In this document: one piece after another, positions 43,459 to 50,917 of the stretch
Layout of the letters: each line of letters starts with the position of its first letter
Position numbering within the stretch: the stretch's first letter is position 1
From: Candidatus Gastranaerophilales bacterium
GTDB taxonomy: Bacteria > Cyanobacteriota > Vampirovibrionia > Gastranaerophilales > Gastranaerophilaceae
Direction: 5' to 3'
DNA: 64,000 nt
Assembly (NCBI GenBank): GCA_944326605.1
Contig: CALVEM010000006.1
Span: 48,016 to 112,015, forward strand
Notes under the pieces: model-generated
What the model was told of the DNA's origin: nothing
What the model saw: the letters and a program-made list of their open reading frames with translations, nothing else
Database searches by the model: none
Made by a program: the position numbers and the translations under genes

Positions 43459-44756
43459 AGCGACGCCTCGATTTTAACTTTTCCCATTTCTTCGTATTCT
43501 TCAACGGAAACGGTATTTGGCGCCTGAGCTTTTTCTTCTAACCCGCGTTTTAAAAGTTCCGGCTGCTTTTTATGAAGTTTGTTATCTGCCGTTACAATAT
43601 CAGTTCCGAGCGAAGATTTAATAAGTCTTATTGTCTGCTCGGTGTAAGCGCCGTCGCCATTTACGATTTCTTGAGCATCGTAGCTTGCCCAGTTATCAGG
43701 AAGTTTATCTATTGTTGTATAGCCTGTTCCGCCGTCAAGACGTTTGTCTATTTCATTTTCCAAAATATTTGTAACGTATTCTTTTTGAGTTTCAAAGTGG
43801 CACGGAAGAACGATTTTTGTCCCGATAATTTCTTCGGGGTCGCGTTTTTCATGTTTTTTAAGAAGATCAGCGGCAACCTGCAAATGTCCGAGTTCAAATG
43901 CAAGAAACTCTTCCCAAATTTGCTTAAGCTGGTCATCAACTTCATCTTTGTAGCAGTTATAGTATGTGCAGACTTCCGTAAATTCATGGAGAAGAAGTTT
44001 TTCAAAGGGAGTTTCTTCAGGGTCAATTAATGATTCATACATTGTAACGTGTTCTTCTTCAACATCGCAGATTTCTCCGTAAGTTCTTCTCAAATCGTCA
44101 TTTGCATACATCATACCGTGTTCTGCGTAAAAATTATGCGTCTGCTGTTCTCCGGAAACAAGGGTATATATGTTTACTTTAGTTTGCGGAGATGCTGTAG
44201 TTCTGTCATAGTGTGTTCGAAGTCTTATGCTGTTGTCATTGTGATGGTTTTGTGTCGGTCGGCTTATAACAACATCTGTCATACCCTGTAAAATATTATC
44301 GGGTAAAATTCCGTCCATCATATAAGCCCACTGGCTGTATCTGTAAAGGTGATCAAAATCTTCAAGCAAACCAAAATTGAAAGTTTCTTTTACATAATCA
44401 TCGGGTTCGTTCTGTGCAAGCCAGGCAGTCAGGTCAACTGCGACCTGCTCGTATCCTAATGTAGTTTCAAGTACTGTCTGGCAGGCAGGTGTCATCCAGT
44501 TTACAGTTGTTTGCTGCATATCTTCAATCCTGCGTGAAAGCGCTATAAGTTTTTTTACCTCAGGATCGGCACAATTTCTTGCAAAATTATGCTTGAAGTT
44601 CCATGCTTCAACTTCTATACCGTTCATTAAAATTTGGCGTGTTCTTGAATAGCAGTCTACACTGTGTTTGTCAAACGGTCTTTGTACAATTTTTTGCCAG
44701 CTTCTGAGCTGTTTTTCAACGGGGATTCCTTTTTCTTCTAGTGGATTAAATGTCAT
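43455..44756 (-). CDS. large ferritin-like (rubrerythrin-type fold) protein
   Basis: A 433-residue, soluble, mostly helical protein. Three E-x-x-H-like helix motifs are seen: EVEAWNFKHNFARN (about 48-61), ICDVEEEHVTMYESL (about 234-248) and EEFLAFELGHLQVAADLL (about 287-304), in keeping with a di-iron four-helix bundle embedded in a longer protein. The region between (about 80-220) and the tail (310-433) have no match known to me. AAGGAGAA ribosome binding site. Coupled to the small membrane protein downstream. A classic ferritin lies 2.6 kb away. Confidence 0.55.
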   Translation of the reverse strand: MTFNPLEEKGIPVEKQLRSWQKIVQRPFDKHSVDCYSRTRQILMNGIEVEAWNFKHNFARNCADPEVKKLIALSRRIEDMQQTTVNWMTPACQTVLETTLGYEQVAVDLTAWLAQNEPDDYVKETFNFGLLEDFDHLYRYSQWAYMMDGILPDNILQGMTDVVISRPTQNHHNDNSIRLRTHYDRTTASPQTKVNIYTLVSGEQQTHNFYAEHGMMYANDDLRRTYGEICDVEEEHVTMYESLIDPEETPFEKLLLHEFTEVCTYYNCYKDEVDDQLKQIWEEFLAFELGHLQVAADLLKKHEKRDPEEIIGTKIVLPCHFETQKEYVTNILENEIDKRLDGGTGYTTIDKLPDNWASYDAQEIVNGDGAYTEQTIRLIKSSLGTDIVTADNKLHKKQPELLKRGLEEKAQAPNTVSVEEYEEMGKVKIEASL

Positions 44757-44774
44757 TTTTTATTCTCCTTGTAT

Positions 44775-44882
44775 ACTGGAAGGACCGGAAGTCAGGAGGG
44801 CAAGAGGACAGGCTGTTTACAGAAGTTATTTTTTGTGCGAAGTACCGATGCTTGACTTCCTGCCCTCCGAGCTTCTTGCCTT
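44775..44882. repeat. purine-rich repeat with inverted partner
   Basis: GGAAGTCAGGAGGGCAAGAG (44788-44807) faces CTTGACTTCCTGCCCTCCGA (44851-44870) to form a broad hairpin between the ferritin-like and GH13-like genes. Related purine-rich copies lie at 19753-19782 (minus), 42351-42376 and 47858-47890. Confidence 0.7.
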
Positions 44883-44888
44883 CATGTG

Positions 44889-46223
44889 TCATTTACTCAG
44901 CGCCCAGGCAAAAAGCTCGCCCGCGCGCCTGTTATAGTTTCTCCCGTCATCTCCTGCAAATAAATTTTCCCAGTGGCTTAAAGCTGTGCCGTCTGCCGAG
45001 TATGACGGATTAGTCATCATAAGATGATGTGTGTTTGTGTCGTAACGCAGAGGAAACAAATCATTCATCTGCATAAAACTCGGTAATTTATCGCTTGCGA
45101 GATAATACCCGAAAAGCGCTGAATTGATACGGTTAAGTTTCTGTTCATAAGACAGACCGCCTTCGTTATTGTCATTGGTAACTTCAACACCGGGGGCGTA
45201 CACTCTTGAATATTTGAGTTTTTCGGACAAATCCCTGACAGCATAAAAATCATCACCTGTAATAAAATCTGTGCCCGCATTAAGCCCCATATTCACGTAT
45301 CTTTCAAAATCATCGGAGCTTTTTTCGCCGACAAAACTTATATTTGTTTTGCCTGTCCGCAAGCGGATTTCATTTAAAATATATTGCATCTGATGATATT
45401 CAGGCAGAGCACCTACGCCTGTGTAATTTACCATATCATAACCGCCGATATGCTTTGCCGAATCTATAAACATACATTCAAAGCCTAAATTCATCAGCTT
45501 TACGCATTCGGTTATATAAATTTCAACATGTTCCGGATTTTTCCAGTCAAAAGTTACATCATCTTTATAAGGCGATACAATCTTCATCTGATCTGCCGAA
45601 ATCACATGCCGGAAACCGACTTTTATTCCCCTGAAATGCGCTAAATCAACAAATGCTTTTAACTGTTCTTCCGGTGTAATTTTATCAACAATTGAGTAAT
45701 CAATTATATTATCACTGTAGCTTGTATTAAGCCTCAAAGCATAAATTGAATTTTCCTCAAACGGACCTTTTTCGTAAGCATCACCATAAATATTCTGCCA
45801 GATTTGAGATAAAATAATGCAGTTTGCCCAGCTTTTTGCAGAAGGCGGAATTGCAGGCAATAATTTTATACAGCTTAAAATTCCTTTGCACGTGCAGCCG
45901 TTATCCATATAAGCTAAGGCTCTATCGTTTATCTCAATGTAATTTGCAAGCCTTCCCCAGTTATCGCCATAATTAGGTGTTTCTATATTATCGGGAAATT
46001 TTTCATAAAAAATTCCACCCTCAGAAAGGGTAGCAATAATTTCCACAACCTCTTTAACAGACAGTTTTAACAAATCCGCCGGAACGATATTGCCAAGCCA
46101 GCGTTTATTATATGCCCTGCCTATGCCATGAAAAGCTATGTAATCGGAAAATTCATTTCGTTTAAGTTTTGTATTTTCCCCTAACGCTTTTAACAATTTA
46201 TTTACAGCATTATGTGTTTTCAT
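44889..46223 (-). CDS. GH13-like (alpha-amylase family) TIM-barrel protein
   Basis: A 444-residue soluble protein. GFECMFIDSAKHIGGYD (about 252-268) matches the nucleophile strand G-F-R-x-D-x-x-K-H; SFVGEKSSDD (about 298-307) the acid/base strand; and TDFITGDDF (about 320-328) the third aspartate strand of the alpha-amylase clan. YIAFHGIGRAYN-like and DLAHFRGIKVGFRHVIS strands fit barrel strands 1-3. The usual arginine before the nucleophile is replaced, so activity is uncertain. No signal peptide: cytosolic glucan handling is possible. A 20-bp palindrome lies just upstream of the ATG. Confidence 0.5.
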   Translation of the reverse strand: MKTHNAVNKLLKALGENTKLKRNEFSDYIAFHGIGRAYNKRWLGNIVPADLLKLSVKEVVEIIATLSEGGIFYEKFPDNIETPNYGDNWGRLANYIEINDRALAYMDNGCTCKGILSCIKLLPAIPPSAKSWANCIILSQIWQNIYGDAYEKGPFEENSIYALRLNTSYSDNIIDYSIVDKITPEEQLKAFVDLAHFRGIKVGFRHVISADQMKIVSPYKDDVTFDWKNPEHVEIYITECVKLMNLGFECMFIDSAKHIGGYDMVNYTGVGALPEYHQMQYILNEIRLRTGKTNISFVGEKSSDDFERYVNMGLNAGTDFITGDDFYAVRDLSEKLKYSRVYAPGVEVTNDNNEGGLSYEQKLNRINSALFGYYLASDKLPSFMQMNDLFPLRYDTNTHHLMMTNPSYSADGTALSHWENLFAGDDGRNYNRRAGELFAWALSK

Positions 46224-46227
46224 AACA

Positions 46228-46247
46228 TAATTACTTATAAGTAATTA
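46228..46247. promoter_or_regulatory. 20-bp perfect palindrome upstream of GH13-like gene
   Basis: TAATTACTTATAAGTAATTA begins four bases before the ATG (46221-46223) on the minus strand. It includes TATAAG as a possible -10 box, so a bound repressor would block this start. Confidence 0.45.
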
Positions 46248-46278
46248 ATAAAAAAAATTCATTGCCTGAATTGTTAAT

Positions 46279-47235
46279 TTAACAGTAAAAAGAAATTGTA
46301 TCGGCATCAGGTTTGTAATAGTCATCAAGAAATTCCGAAATTTTTTGCAAACGCGTATTCATATCAGGATATTTTCTTCTATAATCCATAAGTGTTCTTT
46401 GAATATTTGAAAAACCTTCCGGACAATCACACAGGTCAAATGCCAGTTCTAATTCAGCACGATCATTAAAATTGCAGTAAAAAGGCAGTTCTGCTTTTTC
46501 AGAGGCAAGAATTAATTTTTTAATCAAATTTTTTCGTCTATCTACTGCAAGGTAATCAAATTCTGCAGTTTGAAATACATCATAAGAGTTTACAAATACT
46601 TTAAATAATTTGGCAAGTGTATTAGGTTTAGTATCACAAACGTCTGATATCTCGTCCACAATTTTTATCTCATCACCGTCAGCTATAAAATTGTTAGGAT
46701 TGTTTGTATCAAACTCTTTGCCTAAAGAATTTAATGTTTTAAAATCTTCTGCAACTTTATCATAAGCTGACTGAGGAAGTTCAACAAACCGTTTTAAATA
46801 AACAGTGTTGTAATATTCCAATTTTTTCCCGCGGGACATCCTCCTCATCGGAAGTCCTGCAGGCAAAACAGTTTTCGTTTTGAATGCGTTCTTCATAATT
46901 TCCATATTACCGATTTTGGCGATAACATTACCATAATATGTTTTTAAATTTTTTACAGCTTCATCTTTTATTATGGAAAATCTGCCTATTACAGGTTTTA
47001 CACGATTTGCTATTTTAAAAACATAATCATCATCAATTGCATAAACGGTCCCATGGCACCCGCGTCCCATTTCATTTGTTGGAGACATTTTTTGGGGCAC
47101 CATTTTTGAAAAAATATCAATAATTCCTTTTTCTTCAGCTTTATCACAAACCGGTTCAGCTAAATATCTGTCGAGTTTTTTGCCAAACTCTGACTGATAA
47201 CCGCAAAAACTTGGGTTGTAAATGTTTACCAGCAT
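46279..47235 (-). CDS. protein-kinase-like protein with N-terminal F-x-G motif
   Basis: ATG 47235 follows GCGGAGTG; an upstream in-frame start at 47274 would add 13 basic residues and lacks a ribosome binding site. Residues 8-12 read P-S-F-C-G. MGRGCHGTVYAIDDDYVFKIA (56-76) resembles a kinase glycine loop (G57, G59, G62) and lysine (K74). NPNNFIADGDEIKIVDEI (about 193-210) resembles the catalytic-loop asparagine and D-F-G region of atypical kinases, the latter reading V-D-E. Activity and target are unknown. Confidence 0.5.
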   Translation of the reverse strand: MLVNIYNPSFCGYQSEFGKKLDRYLAEPVCDKAEEKGIIDIFSKMVPQKMSPTNEMGRGCHGTVYAIDDDYVFKIANRVKPVIGRFSIIKDEAVKNLKTYYGNVIAKIGNMEIMKNAFKTKTVLPAGLPMRRMSRGKKLEYYNTVYLKRFVELPQSAYDKVAEDFKTLNSLGKEFDTNNPNNFIADGDEIKIVDEISDVCDTKPNTLAKLFKVFVNSYDVFQTAEFDYLAVDRRKNLIKKLILASEKAELPFYCNFNDRAELELAFDLCDCPEGFSNIQRTLMDYRRKYPDMNTRLQKISEFLDDYYKPDADTISFYC

Positions 47236-47345
47236 ACACACTCCGCTTTTTATTTTTTTAATTATATAAAACAAAAAGCAAAAAAAAATTGCTAAAAAAA
47301 TTTTTTTAATGCTAAAATCAAAGTATAAAAAGAGAGGAAGTAACT

Positions 47346-47855
47346 ATGATTAACGAAAAATTGGAAAAAGCATTTAATGTGCAAATTAACAAAGAATTTT
47401 ATTCAGAATATCTTTATCTTTCAATGCAGGCATATTTTGAAAGATTAAATCTTAAAGGTTTTGTAAACTGGATGTCAGTACAGGTTCAGGAAGAACGCGC
47501 TCACGCTATGGGTATGTTTGACTATTTAAATCAGAGAGGCGGTAATGTAGAACTCGCTGCAATCGACAAACCGGAAATTGACTGGAAATCACCGCTTGAT
47601 TGTTTTGAACATATTTTAAAACACGAACAATATGTAACAGCTTCTATCAATGAACTTGCTGATGTTGCGGATGAAGTTAAAGACCGTGCTGCAATATCTT
47701 TCCTCAACTGGTATATTAAAGAACAGGTTGAAGAAGAAGATAATGTTGGACAGGTTCTTGCAACATTAAAACTTATCGGCGACGACAAAAAAGCCCTCTT
47801 AATGCTTGATAAAGACCTTGCAACAAGAACATTTGTACAACCGGTAATAGAATAG
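47346..47855 (+). CDS. ftnA: ferritin (FtnA-type)
   Basis: A 169-residue iron-storage protein. Ferroxidase ligands are visible: E17 in NKEFYSEYLYLSMQAYF, the E-E-x-x-H pattern in VQEERAHAMGMFDYLNQRGG (about 46-65), E94-type in HEQYVTASINELADVA, and the QVEEEDNV helix (about 127-135). GAGAGGAAGTAACT ribosome binding site. It oxidises Fe(II) and stores iron as a 24-mer. Confidence 0.95.
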   Translation: MINEKLEKAFNVQINKEFYSEYLYLSMQAYFERLNLKGFVNWMSVQVQEERAHAMGMFDYLNQRGGNVELAAIDKPEIDWKSPLDCFEHILKHEQYVTASINELADVADEVKDRAAISFLNWYIKEQVEEEDNVGQVLATLKLIGDDKKALLMLDKDLATRTFVQPVIE

Positions 47856-47895
47856 AGGTTCAGAAGACAGGAGGGTAAGAAGATAAGCTGTTTTC
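47856..47895 (+). repeat. purine-rich repeat copy
   Basis: GACAGGAGGGTAAGAAGATA, near-identical to 42356-42377 and related to copies at 19753 and 44788. It begins at the ferritin stop. Confidence 0.6.
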
Positions 47896-47951
47896 AGTGC
47901 TTTGCACAAGGAATTTAGCTTATTCTTTAATCTTTTTGGTATTTTTTAATT

Positions 47952-48428
47952 ATGCTAACATTCCAAAAAGTTGAAAATAATCAAATAGAAGAACTGGCAG
48001 ATCTGGCTTCATCCATCTGGCATGAATACTGGGTCTGCCTGCTTTCATCCGAACAAATAAATTATATGGTAGAAAATTTTCAATCAGAAAAAGCCATAAA
48101 AAATCAGATTGAAAATGAAAACTATATTTACTATTTTATTAAGTCCGGCAATATTAATGCAGGTTATTTCGGAATGTCTGATAAAGATGATTACCTTTTT
48201 TTATCAAAACTATACATTAAAAAAGAATACAGGCACAAAGGAATAGGCAGCCAGGCGTTTGCAAAAATCAAAGAATTAGCAAACGGTAAACCTGTCAGAC
48301 TTACGGTCAACAAACACAATATAAATTCTATTAACGCATATAAAAAATGGGGGTTCAACACAATAGATTCCGTTGTAACCGATATCGGATCAGGCTTTGT
48401 AATGGATGATTATATTATGGAAGTATAA
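47952..48428 (+). CDS. GNAT-family N-acetyltransferase
   Basis: A 158-residue acetyltransferase: LSKLYIKKEYRHKGIGSQAFAKIKELA carries the R-x-x-G-x-G acetyl-CoA loop, followed by LTVNKHNINSINAYKKWGFNTIDS, the usual N-x-x-x-I-x-x-Y-x-x-x-G-F ending. FQSEKAIKNQIENENYIYYFIK is typical of the group annotated as 'N-acetyltransferase' in gut bacteria. An extended -10 (TG-G-TATTTT) ends six bases before the ATG, with no ribosome binding site. Confidence 0.88.
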   Translation: MLTFQKVENNQIEELADLASSIWHEYWVCLLSSEQINYMVENFQSEKAIKNQIENENYIYYFIKSGNINAGYFGMSDKDDYLFLSKLYIKKEYRHKGIGSQAFAKIKELANGKPVRLTVNKHNINSINAYKKWGFNTIDSVVTDIGSGFVMDDYIMEV

Positions 48429-48445
48429 ATACTAACTAATAAGCC

Positions 48446-49279
48446 CTATAAACTTGAGATTTCATCAAGAATTTTTTGAGCACACTTTTGAGTAAATTTA
48501 TCTGTTGAATTTATATGCTGTTCAGCAATTTTTTGTATTTGTCCGATATCTTCAGGATATTTAGATTTTGGTAATATATATTCAAGCACAACTTTAATTT
48601 TACCATTAGAAGTAGTTCCTTTTGATATTAGTTTATATGCTGCACCTCTGGGCATTAAAATTTCACCACCATGTTCCATATTTCTGGAAACTCTGGCACC
48701 TTTTGGAATTCTTATAATTTCAAGCATTGGATTTTTGAGATTATAATTATTTAATGATATCAAACTTTCTTGTTGAAAGGCATATGCACATCCTTCGTCT
48801 AATATGACTGTATCTCCGATTTTGGCATTTTCTATAACATTAAACGGCATGTTTCTGTATGGGGTATTTGAACGTCCAACAATTCTATATCCAATACAAT
48901 CTTTTTCGAGTGGAGTTAATTTTGCAAATTCTTTATCAAGTTTTATTGCTTGATACCCGCCGAACATTTCACAGTCTTCAACAATACCTTTTCTTAAATC
49001 AGCGACATCCCGAATATCAGGATTTTTACCAGCAACCATATGATGACTCGGAATTTGCGAGTTTGAAATTTTACAATTTGGAATATACTCATCTGGATTT
49101 TTTGTCCAACGATTTGCTTGTTTAGAAATTTGAACAACATCCCCTTCTAATTGAGGTGCTAATTTTAGACTTGCGATATTAACTTTTACAGGTCTTGTTG
49201 CAAGCAAATTCCTACCGCTTGTACGAGTCCAAGCAATAATTTCTTTTCCTAAAGTTGTACCAATTTTCCCTAGTGTCAC
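48446..49279 (-). CDS. ADP-ribosyltransferase-exoenzyme-like protein
   Basis: GTG start at 49279. The C-terminal 170 residues follow the order of R-S-E class ART domains: YRIVGRSNTPYRNM (candidate arginine, about 130), AYAFQQESLISL (candidate serine strand, about 180), and SRNMEHGGEILMPRGAAYKLISK (about 212-234), where G-E-I-L-M-P-R-G matches the catalytic-glutamate loop. The usual E/Q two residues before that glutamate is glycine. The N-terminal 80 residues (KVNIASLKLAPQLEGDVVQI) are separate. No signal peptide. Possibly an effector or phage-derived modifier; activity unproven. Confidence 0.5.
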   Translation of the reverse strand: MTLGKIGTTLGKEIIAWTRTSGRNLLATRPVKVNIASLKLAPQLEGDVVQISKQANRWTKNPDEYIPNCKISNSQIPSHHMVAGKNPDIRDVADLRKGIVEDCEMFGGYQAIKLDKEFAKLTPLEKDCIGYRIVGRSNTPYRNMPFNVIENAKIGDTVILDEGCAYAFQQESLISLNNYNLKNPMLEIIRIPKGARVSRNMEHGGEILMPRGAAYKLISKGTTSNGKIKVVLEYILPKSKYPEDIGQIQKIAEQHINSTDKFTQKCAQKILDEISSL

Positions 49280-49647
49280 GAATATCTTTATTTTCCCCTA
49301 TACTTATATAAACTCATTTTCTTCTTCAAAATTGCTTTAATTGTAAATAATTATTAAACTCTACCACATTTACAATCAGTAAGTAGTAAGTAGGTTGGGC
49401 TTTCAGCCCAACAATAAATTGGACATTAATGGGACTCAAAATTTTCTTTGATTATAGAAGTTTTTAGCCTAATTTAAAAATACTCTTTGTAATTTTATGT
49501 CCTGATAAAGTCCAGTTCAGACCTATTAAAAAATCAATATCATACAGCTTCAGACGGCTATAATTTTGTGTTGTTGGGATAGAAATCCCAACCTACATTA
49601 GATAATGTTTAAAAGCAAACTGGACTTTAAAATACATTGAGGGCAAA
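49280..49647. repeat. gene-free stretch with a split REP pair
   Basis: One REP hairpin at 49390-49412 and its inverted partner at 49573-49596 are separated by about 160 bp, much wider than the usual pair (about 60-70 bp in total at 8866 and 19883). The intervening DNA has no coding frame. This may be an REP pair opened by an insertion or two independent copies. Confidence 0.7.
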
Positions 49648-49703
49648 TGTAAATGAACAGTTAGTTTGATTTCTTTTAACAGACAGTTTGATTATTTTAG
49701 GCA
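49648..49703 (+). repeat. ~56-bp repeat resembling an IS21-family end (copy 1)
   Basis: Begins TGTAAATGAACAGTTAGTTT and ends TTTTAGGCAA, with internal TTTGATT twice. A near-identical copy lies at 59098-59154 and a diverged one at 61844-61900, all in the same direction. The pattern TGT...AATCAAAC read from the other strand is like the multiply repeated ends of IS21-type elements. No transposase remains. Confidence 0.6.
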
Positions 49704-49739
49704 ACTTGGAGTATCAAATTTTTATGAGTTTATGTTAAT

Positions 49740-50818
49740 ATGCTCTCTAAGAAATGGGAAGTTATAATGATTGATTTAACATCTGAACTCAAAGAAATAA
49801 AAGATACAATGAAAGCACGGCTTAAAGCCGGCAAACTTGATTTGAGTGAACGTTACACAAAAACCGCACAACGTGCAATTATGCAGGCATTAGAAAAAGC
49901 CGACAACCGCCCTGTTATTCGTGATGCGAATAAAGAAGTTACGGTTAAACTGAAAAAACAGGCAATTTTATCTCCTGAATTAAAAGAATTGTGGGATAAA
50001 ATTAAATAAAAAAACAACATACAGGGTAAATATTGATACAAACACTCTAATAAAGAACTGTGTAAAAGAATTACGAAAAATGCCACTAGATTCCAAAGGC
50101 TAAAGTATTAACTTCAACTGCTGAAATTAAAAATGCAGGAGTTTACTCAACCAAAAAGCATACGCAAACTATAGATTTAGAAAACACTTATAGTTATGTA
50201 CCTGATATTTTGCGTTTGATAATTTCTGAAACGCTATATAGCATTCAACAATTATAAAGATTTTAAAACAAAGCGGGCAAGAACAGGATTTTATGAATAA
50301 CCCGGAGTTATTTTATGAAAAAGCACTTAAAATAATTTCACGAAACCGTCATAGTTTAGCGATTGATAGCATAAAATATATCAAACTTGCAGGCGAAGAA
50401 TATCATATTCAGGAAATATTTGACAGTGCAGAACTTCTTGCAAATCTTGACCGTAATGCCGTTCAGGTTGAACAAAGTGTTTATGATTACCTGATTTATG
50501 ATAGTGGTGTTGAAAGCTGATTTGCAAAATCTCTTGATGAAGGTCCTGATGTAAAAATGTTTTTTAAAATCCCGCCTAAAATTGAAACACCAATAAGAAG
50601 TTATAATCCTGATTGGAGGTATTCTTAGAGAAAGACGGCGAAAAAAACTTTATTTTGTTCTTGAAACAAAAGGAACAACAAGCCTGTTTGATTTGAGAAG
50701 TCCTGAAAGATTAAAAATTCATTGCGGTAAACAACACTTTGACGCTCTGCAAGACGGTATTCTATTCTCGGAAGAACCGGTAAAAGACTGGAAAGAGTTT
50801 AAGGTCAGAATTTAAACA
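49740..50818 (+). pseudogene. type III restriction enzyme (Res), decayed C-terminal part
   Basis: Pieces of one protein are found in successive frames: LSPELKELWDKIK to the stop at 50009; a shifted TTYRVNIDTNTLIKNCVKELRKMP beginning in an A-run at about 50010; YVPDILRLIISETLYSIQQ; a shifted ILKQSGQEQDFMNNPELFYEKALKIISRNRHSLAIDSIKYIKL; QVEQSVYDYLIYDSGVES then TGA at 50518; SYNPDW; and EKKLYFVLETKGTTSLFDLRSPERLKIHCGKQHFDAL to TAA 50818. The last part includes the nuclease-like E-T-K-G motif of Res subunits. The helicase part and any mod gene are missing. At least three frameshifts and one nonsense codon make it inactive. Confidence 0.85.
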
Positions 50819-50917
50819 CTTTTTACGAACGTGAATTTTTGTAAATTATTTGTTATTCTTTTTAATAATAATGGCAAATTTATTCTTTATGAGGTTTAAT
50901 CTAAAAAAGAGGAAATT

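Noticed and set aside
44668..45013. Two overlapping plus-strand open frames
   Set aside because: They run antisense to the ferritin-like and GH13-like genes and through the purine-rich repeat; composition is cysteine/serine-rich shadow sequence.
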